In this document: positions 44,540-55,901 of the stretch, one piece after another
Layout: each line of letters opens with the position of its first letter
How positions within the stretch are numbered: the stretch's first letter is position 1
Assembly (NCBI RefSeq): GCF_007483685.1
Contig: NZ_VMKN01000001.1
Span: 1,848,393 to 1,912,392, forward strand
Reading direction: 5' to 3'
Source: Litoribacter populi
Lineage (GTDB): Bacteria; Bacteroidota; Bacteroidia; Cytophagales; Cyclobacteriaceae
DNA length: 64,000 bases
The notes under the pieces: generated by a model
Told to the model about the DNA's origin: nothing
Database searches by the model: none
The model's input: only the letters and a program-made list of their open reading frames with translations
Translations under genes and position numbers: made by a program

Positions 44540-44722
44540 ATGAACAGATTTAATGAAATCAAGGATCTAGTAATGGGCATGGAAGCTGATTTTGAGAAAT
44601 TTTACGACAAGAAAAATCAAGCTGCAGGTACCCGAGTAAGAAAGGGCATGCAGGATCTTAAGAATATTGCTCAAGATATTCGTAAGGAAGTTCAGGACAT
44701 GAAAAACGCTGAAGCCAAGTAA
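44540..44722 (+). CDS. Histone H1-like small DNA-associated protein
   Basis: 60 residues, basic and helical: 'MNRFNEIKDLVMGMEADFEK' then 'AAGTRVRKGMQDLKNIAQDI' and a short Lys/Glu tail. It matches the small Bacteroidota 'histone H1' family, which resembles the chlamydial Hc1 N-terminal part and is thought to bind DNA in the nucleoid. Its own promoter-like sequence and strong terminator suggest a short, well-expressed mRNA. Confidence 0.82.
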   Translation: MNRFNEIKDLVMGMEADFEKFYDKKNQAAGTRVRKGMQDLKNIAQDIRKEVQDMKNAEAK

Positions 44723-44723
44723 T

Positions 44724-44754
44724 AAAAAAGGTGACCAATCGGTCACCTTTTTTG
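44724..44754. terminator. Bidirectional terminator between the histone-like gene and dapA
   Basis: AAAAAAGGTGACC, loop AATC, GGTCACCTTTTTT: a perfect stem with A tract on the left and T tract on the right, serving convergent transcripts from both sides. Confidence 0.88.
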
Positions 44755-44815
44755 TTTATCGGCCTACGGCCTAGTTTAAAGTTTAAATCTTAAACTTTAA
44801 GCCTTAAACCATCTT

Positions 44816-45676
44816 TCAAACCTTTTCCATTGCCGCATTGATTTTTTGGTCTAGTTCTTTTGATGCTCTTAAGAGTGGTAGACGGACTTGGTCACCACAT
44901 ACTCCTAGGTGCATAAGGAGGTTTTTAACTCCTACAGGATTGCTTTCGGCATACATGAGTGGATTAATTTCCAAAAGTCGAAATGTGGCCTCCTTAGACT
45001 CTTCTATGCTGCCATGGCAAATCGTTTTGAAGATGTCTGGGTAAGCATTGGCTAAAACAGAAATAACACCATCCGCTCCAATCGCTATCATGGAGGTAGT
45101 AAGTAGGTCATCTCCAGAAATCAATAAGAAACTATCAGGCCTCTGAGCCGCTATAGACATACATTGCTCCAGGTTGCCGCTGGCTTCTTTTATGCCTATG
45201 ATGTTGTCATGGGCAGCAAGAGTAATAATGGTGTCGGCAGTCAGATTGGACATGGTTCTGCCGGGAACGTTATAAAGAATCACAGGTACAGGACTGGCAT
45301 CGGCAATTGCGGTGAAATGCGCAATGATTCCATCCTGGCTTGGTTTGTTATAGTAAGGACTTACGGAGAGGATTGCAGAAATGCCTTTGAAATCTGTATC
45401 CTTGATCTCATCCAATACAGCTTGGGTGTTGTTGCCTCCAATCCCATAAACGATTGGCAGACGGTTGGCGGTAACTTCTATGGCATGCTTAAGTACACTT
45501 CTTTTTTCTTCTTTAGTCAGGGTGGCTGTTTCGCCGGTGGTGCCTTGTATGACTAAATAATCGGCGCCTCCCTTGATCAGGTGATTGATCAATTGCTCAG
45601 CTTCCACATAATTGATGGAGTAGTCTTCATTGAAAGGCGTTACCATGGCTACGCCCGTGCCTTTTAAGTTTTTCAT
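44816..45676 (-). CDS. dapA: 4-hydroxy-tetrahydrodipicolinate synthase
   Basis: 286-residue TIM-barrel aldolase of lysine/diaminopimelate synthesis. 'VIQGTTGETATLTKEE' contains the substrate-binding Thr-Thr pair, 'VILYNVPGRTMSNLT' the catalytic Tyr, and 'IIGIKEASGNLEQCMSIAA' the Schiff-base Lys. It condenses pyruvate with aspartate semialdehyde. Length is standard. It follows the DUF6913 gene by 52 bases on the same strand; a short intergenic hairpin (GGCC-TAC-GGCC at 44761) and the bidirectional terminator lie beyond its end. Confidence 0.96.
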   Translation of the reverse strand: MKNLKGTGVAMVTPFNEDYSINYVEAEQLINHLIKGGADYLVIQGTTGETATLTKEEKRSVLKHAIEVTANRLPIVYGIGGNNTQAVLDEIKDTDFKGISAILSVSPYYNKPSQDGIIAHFTAIADASPVPVILYNVPGRTMSNLTADTIITLAAHDNIIGIKEASGNLEQCMSIAAQRPDSFLLISGDDLLTTSMIAIGADGVISVLANAYPDIFKTICHGSIEESKEATFRLLEINPLMYAESNPVGVKNLLMHLGVCGDQVRLPLLRASKELDQKINAAMEKV

Positions 45677-45728
45677 TTCGTAATATTCGGGTTATGATTC
45701 AGGATGATAATCAGACCGGATTCCGGCG

Positions 45729-46217
45729 TTAGTTTATCTTCTTAAGGTACTTGATAAGGTTATCAATGTTTTCGGTAAGGGAAATGTTTTCCTTTTTGAG
45801 CATAAAATCCAAATGCACCTGGTGGGTCTCATTGTAAAATCCAACGCGGTAAACTTGAGGGAGCATCTGTAGCACATGAGCAGAAAGGGGGTCCATTTCC
45901 TCTTGGGTCACTAAAACCAAGTCGGCAGATTGACTGGCAAATTCTTTGATTTTTTCATTAGGCTTTCCCAGCAAGTTGAAGTCCTCGTAGTCAAAACACT
46001 CCATTGCAGGATTTTTCTCCTTAAAAATGCAATGCAAGTTTACGGAATGCGACCAATGGCTGGGAAGTGCTCTTTGGGCCTCAATTGCTTCGGCTTCACT
46101 TTCAGCTATGATGGATATATGTCTGATCTGGTCAAATTTGACCATGTTGTGCTTTCCAGGTACCTTGCTCTGCTTAGAAACCTTGTGCCCAATAAATATC
46201 TTTTTAATCCACTTCAT
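45729..46217 (-). CDS. DUF6913 family protein
   Basis: 162 residues, cytosolic, with alternating strands and helices ('IRHISIIAESEAEAIEAQRA', 'YEDFNLLGKPNEKIKEFASQ', 'YRVGFYNETHQVHLDFMLKK'). This Bacteroidota-specific family is regularly next to dapA or ligA, as here. Function unknown; the 'FNLLGKPNEKIKEF' and 'LVLVTQEEMDPLS' parts suggest a Rossmann-like fold. Gap to dapA 52 bases and to ligA 88 bases; likely one transcript. Confidence 0.8.
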   Translation of the reverse strand: MKWIKKIFIGHKVSKQSKVPGKHNMVKFDQIRHISIIAESEAEAIEAQRALPSHWSHSVNLHCIFKEKNPAMECFDYEDFNLLGKPNEKIKEFASQSADLVLVTQEEMDPLSAHVLQMLPQVYRVGFYNETHQVHLDFMLKKENISLTENIDNLIKYLKKIN

Positions 46218-46305
46218 ATTCTAAATTTAAAGCAATTTTTGGGTTTTTCGCTCTAATTAAATTTTAAACTGCTTTAAGACCGTAGTCGGAATAAGGTGAA
46301 AAGTA

Positions 46306-48936
<2,631 letters not shown>

Positions 48937-49032
48937 TTGCAAAATTGGCTATTCGGGTATCCTTTTGAAATGATTCCGAGGCGATAGTTTCTTAGGGCCT
49001 ATACAAGGTGCCATCAAATTAAAAATAAAATT

Positions 49033-49665
49033 ATGAGTAAAAAGGCGGATATAGAAGGCAGAATTCTGGATGAGGCTTACAAGCTTTTTCTTAACAAGGG
49101 GTACAAAAATACTACTATGGATCATATCGCGCAGAGCTTGGGTATGAGTAAGAAAACGCTTTATAAATATTTTCCCGGAAAATTTGAACTGCTTTCAGCA
49201 GCCTTTGATTTATTGCGCAACAAACTTTCCATCAAAGTTGAAGCTTTGATAAGTAATGCCCATATCACTTTTCCCATCAAGCTTAAATCCTTCCTTACCA
49301 TTATTGCCAAAGATTTGGCACCAATAAATCCGGAACTGCTGGCTGATCTCCGGGACCATGCCCCGGAGATTTGGACAGAGTTGCAGGAATATATCCGTGA
49401 TTCCGCTTTCTTAAGATTCCAAAGGCTAATTGAGGAAGGTGTAGATAAAGGCTTTATTGCCTCGCACATCAACAAGACTATTGTCGTTCTCATATATAGC
49501 TCAGCCATACAAAACCTTATGGATCCCAAATTCCTAGATCAGTTCCCAGATCAGATGATGAGCGGGCTGGTCACCAAACCAGCTGATATCTATGACCAGA
49601 CTATATCAATAATTTTTGAGGGGATACTCACTGATGAGGCTAGGGGGAGTTACAAGGAAGCTTGA
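49033..49665 (+). CDS. TetR/AcrR-family transcriptional regulator
   Basis: 210 residues. N-terminal helix-turn-helix (about 8-58): 'ILDEAYKLFLNKGYKNTTMD' and 'IAQSLGMSKKTLYKYFPGKF', as in the TetR fold. The C-terminal ligand domain has no recognised type. TetR repressors usually control neighbouring genes and their own. No efflux gene is adjacent. A perfect 20-bp palindrome (49895-49914) downstream may be an operator, but its target is unclear. Confidence 0.92.
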   Translation: MSKKADIEGRILDEAYKLFLNKGYKNTTMDHIAQSLGMSKKTLYKYFPGKFELLSAAFDLLRNKLSIKVEALISNAHITFPIKLKSFLTIIAKDLAPINPELLADLRDHAPEIWTELQEYIRDSAFLRFQRLIEEGVDKGFIASHINKTIVVLIYSSAIQNLMDPKFLDQFPDQMMSGLVTKPADIYDQTISIIFEGILTDEARGSYKEA

Positions 49666-49894
49666 GGGGTGGCTTGCGAACGGAAAAAATAACCTGCAAA
49701 AGGAGAATAAGAGCTTTCGGAATTAAATAAATTCCTAATAGGGAATTTTGGAATAAATTTTGGTAGTAATGTGCATGTAGGGTTCAAAATGTACCTAATG
49801 TAGGGTGCATTAAGAGGCCTTCATAAATTGCCCAAAAAATTCTATGCAAACGTTTGTTTGACGTTTAAAAAAATCTTTTTACCTTTCCGACAGG

Positions 49895-49914
49895 TTATTC
49901 AATCGATTGAATAA
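49895..49914. promoter_or_regulatory. Perfect 20-bp palindrome, candidate operator
   Basis: TTATTCAATCGATTGAATAA equals its own reverse complement. It is 230 bases after the TetR gene and 87 bases before the next coding start. Length and symmetry suit a TetR-type dimer site, but nothing else proves binding. Confidence 0.45.
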
Positions 49915-49948
49915 ACACAATAGGTTTAATAGGTTTGATAGAACAAGA

Positions 49949-49979
49949 AAAGGTTTGGGCAATGCTCGAACCTTTTTTT
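49949..49979 (+). terminator. Terminator upstream of the lipoprotein gene
   Basis: AAAGGTTTG pairs with CGAACCTTT (9 bp with one G-U), loop GGCAATGCT, then further T. It lies 22 bases before the lipoprotein ATG, so it ends an upstream transcript or attenuates the lipoprotein gene. Confidence 0.7.
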
Positions 49980-50000
49980 ATTAAGGTTTCTTATCAAGAT

Positions 50001-50672
50001 ATGACCATGTTAAAAATTAAATATTTTTTGGGATCAATTTTTTACCTGCTCTTACTCGGGTGTAGTGGTCCGCAGGAGGGCAGGCAGGAGACTGGAGGAT
50101 CTACTGATACCCTTTTAAGCCAACCAAATTACGAACAGATACTTCACATGGGCATACAAAAGATGCCTCGCTGGATTGAGCACTGGCAGATGCAAGGCCG
50201 GGATTTTGATAAAATGGCATTTAAAATGCATAGGAAAACAGACTATGAGGCTTTGGAATGGCCCGAGGACTATGTCATGCAAAGCGATTATCCTTTAAAA
50301 GCTCATCAATTTTCACACCCAGAAGATAGAGGGGTAGTGGATCTGTACGATTACAAAATTGATATAGGTGCAGATGGAAGAGTCGGACTTAACCCTGATA
50401 GCGAGGTAGCTTACTTTCGTGCCAATGGTATGAAGGAGCGACTGTTGTTTATGGGACCTTCTGGTGTATTTGAGGATGCAGTTTGGGTGACAGGAGCCCA
50501 TTTGCTGGTAGCCGGTCATGTTCAGGAAGGCGAATATTATCTTCCCCGACTATGGCTGATCCTGCCGGATGAACATAAGTATATAGAGTTTCACCATCCC
50601 TTTAGCACTACACAATACCAATCTGAGCAGTATTTAAGGAAAAAGCTCACTAATTTAAATTTCCCTCAATGA
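50001..50672 (+). CDS. Hypothetical lipoprotein
   Basis: 223 residues from ATG 50001 (or 50007). An upstream in-frame ATG at 49935 would place the terminator hairpin inside the gene and is rejected. Signal peptide with lipobox LLLLGC (Cys18 from 50007). The mature part has two similar charged/aromatic blocks ('MPRWIEHWQMQGRDFDKMAF', 'GVVDLYDYKIDIGADGRVGL') but no family is recognised. It overlaps the Nudix gene by 4 bases (ATGA), so the two are translationally coupled. Confidence 0.72.
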   Translation: MTMLKIKYFLGSIFYLLLLGCSGPQEGRQETGGSTDTLLSQPNYEQILHMGIQKMPRWIEHWQMQGRDFDKMAFKMHRKTDYEALEWPEDYVMQSDYPLKAHQFSHPEDRGVVDLYDYKIDIGADGRVGLNPDSEVAYFRANGMKERLLFMGPSGVFEDAVWVTGAHLLVAGHVQEGEYYLPRLWLILPDEHKYIEFHHPFSTTQYQSEQYLRKKLTNLNFPQ

Positions 50673-51301
50673 AGCTTACCGATGTTATTAGAAGATTTGA
50701 ACGTAATTTGAAAAAACCATTGCCAGGAAGAGAGGGACAGATTTTGATGGCGCCAGAACCGTTGGATGAAGCGAGGTTTTATACCAAAGAACCAAAAGGT
50801 GCCAAAAGGGGGGCAGTACTTATTTTATTTTACCCTAATGAAAACGGAGTTGCTATACCTTTCATCAAAAGGCCTGTATACAGAGGAGCGCATAGTGGAC
50901 AGGTTTCCTTTCCAGGTGGTAAATGGGAAGAAAACGATAAAACTTTAGAAACCACAGCCGTAAGGGAAACCCATGAGGAAATTGGCGTAGATATGGAAAA
51001 AGTGCAGGTGTTTGGACAACTTTCCAGGCTTTTTATCCCGCCCAGCAATTTTGTGGTAACTCCCTATTTGGGTTTTTTGGAGGATAAACCGAATTTTCAA
51101 CCTGATCCAAGGGAAGTAAAGCGAGTGATTGAATGTGAGTTTAGTTACTTAATTGATAAAAATATCAGGAAACGTAAGGTTATGAATTTTAGGGATGATC
51201 TGAAAATGGATGTGCCTTATTATGATATTGATGAGGAAATGGTTTGGGGAGCTACAGCAATGATGCTGAGCGAGTTAATGCTTATTTGGGATAGGCTATA
51301 G
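50669..51301 (+). CDS. Nudix CoA pyrophosphatase
   Basis: 210 residues. The Nudix box is present: 'FPGGKWEENDKTLETTAVRE' then 'THEEIGVDM'. Upstream is 'FIKRPVYRGAHSGQVSFPGG', the UPF0035 motif that marks CoA/acyl-CoA pyrophosphatases (NudL/PCD1 type), which hydrolyse CoA to 3',5'-ADP and phosphopantetheine. Length usual. The ATGA overlap with the lipoprotein gene suggests coupling, though no functional link is known. Confidence 0.9.
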   Translation: MKLTDVIRRFERNLKKPLPGREGQILMAPEPLDEARFYTKEPKGAKRGAVLILFYPNENGVAIPFIKRPVYRGAHSGQVSFPGGKWEENDKTLETTAVRETHEEIGVDMEKVQVFGQLSRLFIPPSNFVVTPYLGFLEDKPNFQPDPREVKRVIECEFSYLIDKNIRKRKVMNFRDDLKMDVPYYDIDEEMVWGATAMMLSELMLIWDRL

Positions 51302-51372
51302 CAAAGCTTTTGTTTCAATGGCTTGTGGTTTAATCTCATTTGCCGTATTTATGTGGTCAAAATCAAGAGACC

Positions 51373-52626
51373 ATGCAGGAAAATACACCGATTATAACCA
51401 ATGATGCCGTAGTATTGGGCCTCTTGGTTGCTATTTTAGCTTTAGTATTTGCAACCAGTGCCAGCAAACGCCCCGTCTGGACAAAGTTTTATAGGGTTGT
51501 TCCTTCCATTTTGTTGTGTTACTTTATACCTGCAGTATTGAATTCATTCGGGTTGATTTCAGGTGAATTTTCCAATCTTTATAGAGTTGCTGCAGATTAC
51601 CTTTTGCCAACTTCCTTGGTATTACTTACACTTAGTATTGACTTTAAAGCCATCATAAAGCTCGGGCCTAAGGCTTTGATCATGTTTTTGGCTGGAACTT
51701 TAGGAATCGTATTGGGTGGACCTTTGGCAGTTTTAATCGTGTCATTCTTTGCACCTGAGGTGATAGGAGGTGCTGGACCAGATGAGGTTTGGAGAGGACT
51801 GGCCACCATTGCTGGAAGCTGGATAGGCGGGGGTGCCAACCAGGCGGCTATGCTGGAGATGTTTGGTGCTAGCCCAGAACTATTTAGTCAAATGATTGCG
51901 GTGGATGTATTGGTTGCGAATGTTTGGATGGCTGTGTTACTTTATTGGGCGGCTAAGCCTAAGGTGATTGATAAGCTATTCAAAGCAGACAGTTCGGCAA
52001 TTCATGAACTTCAGGACAAGGTTGAGAAATATCGGGCAGGTATAATGAAGATTCCAACCATGGTGGATACCATGAAAATATTAGGAGTGGGTTTTGCTCT
52101 TACGGGTTTTGCTCATTTGGTGGCTGATGTGATGGCTCCCTGGATTGCGATTAATTATCCGGGCTTAGGTAATTACTCTTTGGACAAGCCGTTTTTCTAC
52201 ATCATTGTAGTGGCGACTACAGGTGGTATGCTGCTCTCGTTTACTAAAGCAAGAAATCTTGAAGGTGCAGGTGCATCCAGGTTAGGAAGTGTATTACTTT
52301 ACGTTTTGGTAGCCACAATTGGTATGCAAATGGATTTGTTGGCAATTTTTGATAACCCCACTTTGTTTTTGGTCGGGATAGTTTGGATGTCTATGCACGT
52401 GATCATCATGCTGGTGGTAGCGTACCTGATCAAGGCACCGTTTTTCTTTGTGGCGGTGGGATCACAGGCTAATGTGGGTGGTGCTGCTTCAGCGCCGATT
52501 GTTGCCTCGGCATTTAATCCTTCATTGGCCCCTGTTGGTGTGCTTTTAGCTGTATTTGGATATGCAGTAGGAACTTATGGAGCTTTTATTTGCGGCCTGC
52601 TGTTGCAATTTGTATCAACGAATTAA
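51373..52626 (+). CDS. DUF819 (YjcL-type) membrane permease
   Basis: 417 residues from ATG 51373; an upstream ATG at 51340 would add 11 residues. About eleven hydrophobic helices; 'IAGSWIGGGANQAAMLEMFG' and 'VAVGSQANVGGAASAPIVAS' are the conserved DUF819 blocks in the two halves. Probable membrane transporter with unknown substrate. Followed after 5 bases by the ferredoxin gene, so co-transcription is likely. Confidence 0.9.
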   Translation: MQENTPIITNDAVVLGLLVAILALVFATSASKRPVWTKFYRVVPSILLCYFIPAVLNSFGLISGEFSNLYRVAADYLLPTSLVLLTLSIDFKAIIKLGPKALIMFLAGTLGIVLGGPLAVLIVSFFAPEVIGGAGPDEVWRGLATIAGSWIGGGANQAAMLEMFGASPELFSQMIAVDVLVANVWMAVLLYWAAKPKVIDKLFKADSSAIHELQDKVEKYRAGIMKIPTMVDTMKILGVGFALTGFAHLVADVMAPWIAINYPGLGNYSLDKPFFYIIVVATTGGMLLSFTKARNLEGAGASRLGSVLLYVLVATIGMQMDLLAIFDNPTLFLVGIVWMSMHVIIMLVVAYLIKAPFFFVAVGSQANVGGAASAPIVASAFNPSLAPVGVLLAVFGYAVGTYGAFICGLLLQFVSTN

Positions 52627-52631
52627 AAAAC

Positions 52632-52871
52632 ATGGCTGAACAGAGGGATTTCATTTTTGTGTGTACGGGTTCGGATTGTAAATCTGGAGGCTGCAAAAAA
52701 TTACTGTCTGAACTTAAAGAAATGACAAAATTCCCATCGTATAGAGGGCGGTTTAAGATTATAAAGACTAAGTGCATGGATTTTTGTAAGACTGGCCCGA
52801 TGGTGATTTATAAGGAAGAAGTGGTTAAAAAAGCCTCCATAGTAACCTTGCGAGAATTGTTTGATAAGTGA
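52632..52871 (+). CDS. Thioredoxin-like [2Fe-2S] ferredoxin-family protein
   Basis: 79 residues from ATG 52632, just after the permease stop. Cys pattern 'FVCTGSDCKSGGCKKL' and 'IKTKCMDFCKTGPMVIY' is that of thioredoxin-like [2Fe-2S] ferredoxins (also found as NuoE-like domains), with C-x4-C and C-x3-C ligand spacings. Small soluble electron carrier. The partner reductase is unknown. Confidence 0.88.
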   Translation: MAEQRDFIFVCTGSDCKSGGCKKLLSELKEMTKFPSYRGRFKIIKTKCMDFCKTGPMVIYKEEVVKKASIVTLRELFDK

Positions 52872-52961
52872 TTTTACCCAGAATAAGGTGGAAAGAATAC
52901 TTTTCCTTTGAAATATTTAGTTGGATTTTATAATTTAAACGTGAGTTATAATCCCAAAGAA

Positions 52962-53507
52962 ATGCAAAGAACGATTACCAATCCCATTTTTGACGATAAA
53001 GTAACCTTTTTAAAGACCTCCGAAGAAACCAAAGGGGAATGTACGCTCCTAGAAATTGAACTGGCGCCCAAAGGAGGCAACCCTCTCCATTTCCATACTT
53101 GCTATACCGAAACCTTTACTGCCAAGGAGGGCATGTTGGAGGTAAAGCAGGAGGGTGGCAAATCCAAAATCCTCCAACCAGGGGAAAGCTATAAAGTAGC
53201 CCTCATGGAGCCGCATGGTTTTTACAACCCCAATGATGAAAAAATCACCTTCCAGGTAAAGCTTGAGCCTGGGCAAAAGGGCTTTGAGGATTCTATAAGG
53301 ATCATGTATGGGCTTGCACATGACGGTCTAGCTGATAAGCGGGGATTGCCAAAAGATTTGGCCACCAATTTCATTTTGGCCGAGATGGGCAATATGGAAA
53401 GCCCTGCATTTATATTCAAGCTGCTTTCACCTTTGGGGAAATATATGGCCAAAAAAGCCATTAAGAAGGGGAAGAAAAAGGAGCTTTTGGAAATGTATTG
53501 TAAGTAA
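52962..53507 (+). CDS. Cupin-domain protein
   Basis: 181 residues from ATG 52962; TTG 52908 and GTG 52941 are possible but give no recognisable sequence. The cupin barrel has 'LHFHTCYTETFTAKEGMLEV' (metal-ligand type H-x-H-x5-E) and the second motif 'YKVALMEPHGFYNPNDEK'. The C-terminal 60 residues are basic and helical ('AKKAIKKGKKKELLEM'). Function not predictable; some cupins of this kind are dioxygenase- or sugar-binding-like. Single gene after the ferredoxin. Confidence 0.85.
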   Translation: MQRTITNPIFDDKVTFLKTSEETKGECTLLEIELAPKGGNPLHFHTCYTETFTAKEGMLEVKQEGGKSKILQPGESYKVALMEPHGFYNPNDEKITFQVKLEPGQKGFEDSIRIMYGLAHDGLADKRGLPKDLATNFILAEMGNMESPAFIFKLLSPLGKYMAKKAIKKGKKKELLEMYCK

Positions 53508-53648
53508 ACTTAACTAACCGCAGAGGGTAAGAGGACGAAGAAATTACTTAAGAGTAGCTTAAGTTGGATTCAGGTTAAAGTCCTAATGTAATAAGCTTTT
53601 GATTATTAATTGATTGTGTGTAAATTGATTGTAGTTAATCACTGAGCT

Positions 53649-54473
53649 ATGTTTCGATTAGTTAAATTTTTTGTAATAATCCTTCTGTTTTGGGGTTGTG
53701 TAGATTTGGAAGAGGAGCATGGGCCCCCGGAAGCCGAAATTGAATGGTTTGAGGATGTGCGGGAAATATTGCGTGGTGATCTTCGGCAACCCGAAGGGCT
53801 GTTGAGCAAAACACTCTATTACCACAATATGGATAATGCCTCTCTGCGCAATTATGTGGAACACCTCTATAACTCGTTTGACCGAGAAGTTTTAAGGCTA
53901 CAGCTTTCCCCTGAACTGGATACTATTTCGGTTTCTGTTTTAAATTATGATCCTCAAAATCTGCTTAGCGAAATAAAAACCTACTCACTTCCGAGTGCCC
54001 TGGGCAGCCCCGATCCAACAGACGGCAGGATGGATAAGTTGGTATGGACCCGTACAGTGTATCAATTTTTTGATGACAAGAGGAGGTTGAGTTCTGTTGA
54101 ATTAGAGACGCATTACCGGGAGCGTGAACTGTGGAGGACATTCACTTATGAAGATGATTTTTTGAAAAGAATGGATTATTTTAACCAAGGAGATGTCATA
54201 GCCTTTTATCAATATGAATATCAAGATGGCTTGATGATAAAGGAGAGCCTTTTTGAATCCCCATTTGAAACAGCCTGGCGAGATTGGTTCATAAATTATA
54301 ATGACAAGGGGCTCATGAGGGCCAAATCAACTGAGCTTATGATGCCTTTGGGGGAAATGGGAGATGTGTTTGTATATGAATATGATGAGCAAGATAGGCT
54401 TGCAGAAGAGCGGGAATATGGGGTCAATTGGGGGTTGCCGCTACTATGGAGAAAGCGGTTAGAGTACTTTTAA
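53649..54473 (+). CDS. Hypothetical lipoprotein with repeat-like strands
   Basis: 274 residues. Signal peptide with lipobox LLFWGC (Cys17). The C-terminal part alternates 'KDGLxxYxYxYDxQDxL' style strands ('YEYQDGLMIKESLFESP', 'VYEYDEQDRLAEEREYG'), similar to YD-type or RHS-like strands, but without the full repeat. Function unknown. It precedes the amidohydrolase gene by 36 bases and may be co-expressed. Confidence 0.7.
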   Translation: MFRLVKFFVIILLFWGCVDLEEEHGPPEAEIEWFEDVREILRGDLRQPEGLLSKTLYYHNMDNASLRNYVEHLYNSFDREVLRLQLSPELDTISVSVLNYDPQNLLSEIKTYSLPSALGSPDPTDGRMDKLVWTRTVYQFFDDKRRLSSVELETHYRERELWRTFTYEDDFLKRMDYFNQGDVIAFYQYEYQDGLMIKESLFESPFETAWRDWFINYNDKGLMRAKSTELMMPLGEMGDVFVYEYDEQDRLAEEREYGVNWGLPLLWRKRLEYF

Positions 54474-54509
54474 CTTAAACCCTAATTACTTTCCTCGGTT
54501 ATAATAATC

Positions 54510-55898
54510 ATGAATAAATCAGGATTTGGAAGAAGAGATTTTTTAAAGGGGTTAGGTGTGGCAAGTCTAATGCCATTAGGGGGATTTGAAAGCTTTGGAA
54601 TCCAGGGTAAGAGTTATCATAACTCAAGAAACTTTTTGATAATAAATGCCCACATCATCTCTATGGATAAGTCCATTGGCAATTTGAAGGTGGGGGATGT
54701 TCTGATTGAGAACGGTCAAATCTCCCGGATAGGAGAGAGGTTGACTTCTGAAAACGAGGTGGAAGTAATCGATGCTAAAGGTATGGTTTTGCTGCCGGGG
54801 TTTGTGGAGACCCACTGGCATGTATGGACCGGACTATTTCGAAGCATGTCGGTAAAGCCTCCTGGGAAGGGGTATTTTGAAACCCAACAGGAAGTGGGGC
54901 CTCACTTTACTCCCGAAGACATGAAAGTAGCCTGCGAACTCGCAGGTGCTGAAGCCATAGATTCTGGAATTACCACTCTTCACAACTGGTGTCACAACGT
55001 TCGTAGCTTTGAACATGCTGTGGCAAGCTTGGAGGGGCTTGAGACCTCCGGTATTCGTGCCCGATATTCCTTCGGAAATGCTGTAGGTCGTGGCAGTGAG
55101 GAGCCTATTGATTTTGCTCCTTTGGAAAAGCTAGAAAGTGACTGGAGAAAATACGATCATTCAGGATTATTTGAACTTGGCTTTGCCTGGAGGGGTATAG
55201 AGGGGAGCATTGAAACTGGAAGTTATGATTATCGGAGGGCTAGGGAAATGGGGTTGCCGATCTCTACCCATTCTTCGAGGGCAGGGGTGATTGGGAGACT
55301 TTCCAAAGCCGGTCTGTTGGATGAAAATTTGCAATTAATTCACGGAATGCAAGCCACTGACTGGGAAATTGAGGCTATGGTTGGAGCAGGCTCACCCATT
55401 AGCATTTCTCCTTTCAGTGAATTAAGGATTGGGTATGGGTTTCCTGAAATGATTAAACTTTTGGACAAAGGGGCGACGGTAGGACTTTCTGTGGATACCA
55501 CCACTATTTCCGGTAATGCAGATATGTTTGCCATAATGAAAAACATCCTGAATATCACCAATGCTAAGGCTCAAGACGAATTTAAAATTTGCGCGGAGAG
55601 AGTATTGGAAATGGCGACTATTGAGGGTGCCAAGTCCCTAGGGATAGATGAAATAACAGGTTCGATTACCCCAGGCAAACAAGCTGATTTGATTCTTATC
55701 GATCCAAATGCGCTTAATCTTGTACCATTCACAAGTCCGGTAGATATACTTGTCGAGGCAGGTCAACCCAGAAATGTCAGCATGGTGATGGTAAACGGCC
55801 GGGTTCTCAAAAAGGAAGGAAAACTTCAGCAGCAAAATCCTAGTGATGTTATAGCTCGGGCGAATGCAACTTTTGAAAGGATAAAAAGTAAGGTGTAA
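54510..55898 (+). CDS. Tat-exported amidohydrolase-superfamily enzyme
   Basis: 462 residues with a twin-arginine signal ('GFGRRDFLKGLGVASLMPLG'). The amidohydrolase barrel has the metal motif 'PGFVETHWHVWTGLFRS' (H-x-H), then His in 'STHSSRAG', His in 'LIHGMQATDWEIEAM' and Asp in 'GLSVDTTTISGNADMFAIM'. It resembles the deaminase/chlorohydrolase branch, but the substrate is not clear. Export suggests the metal centre is loaded in the cytoplasm. The C-terminal 'SITPGKQADLILIDPNA' is the usual end of the family. Confidence 0.9.
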   Translation: MNKSGFGRRDFLKGLGVASLMPLGGFESFGIQGKSYHNSRNFLIINAHIISMDKSIGNLKVGDVLIENGQISRIGERLTSENEVEVIDAKGMVLLPGFVETHWHVWTGLFRSMSVKPPGKGYFETQQEVGPHFTPEDMKVACELAGAEAIDSGITTLHNWCHNVRSFEHAVASLEGLETSGIRARYSFGNAVGRGSEEPIDFAPLEKLESDWRKYDHSGLFELGFAWRGIEGSIETGSYDYRRAREMGLPISTHSSRAGVIGRLSKAGLLDENLQLIHGMQATDWEIEAMVGAGSPISISPFSELRIGYGFPEMIKLLDKGATVGLSVDTTTISGNADMFAIMKNILNITNAKAQDEFKICAERVLEMATIEGAKSLGIDEITGSITPGKQADLILIDPNALNLVPFTSPVDILVEAGQPRNVSMVMVNGRVLKKEGKLQQQNPSDVIARANATFERIKSKV

Positions 55899-55901
55899 TT
55901 T

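Larger units (their letters stand above)
49666..50000. other. 335-bp intergenic region with palindromes
   Basis: It contains the palindromes CAAACGTTTG (49847-49856) and TTATTCAATCGATTGAATAA (49895-49914), and a terminator (49949-49979) 35 bases after the latter. No gene is supported. The order palindrome, gap, terminator could be a short regulated RNA or the end of the tetR transcript. Confidence 0.55.

Noticed and set aside
49935-50000. Longer N-terminus of the 50001-50672 lipoprotein
   Set aside because: It would contain the terminator hairpin and place 22-24 residues in front of a proper lipoprotein signal.
54510-55898. Loss of metal ligands in the Tat amidohydrolase (H-W-H)
   Set aside because: The pattern is H-x-H, and the other His and Asp ligands are present, so the site looks intact.
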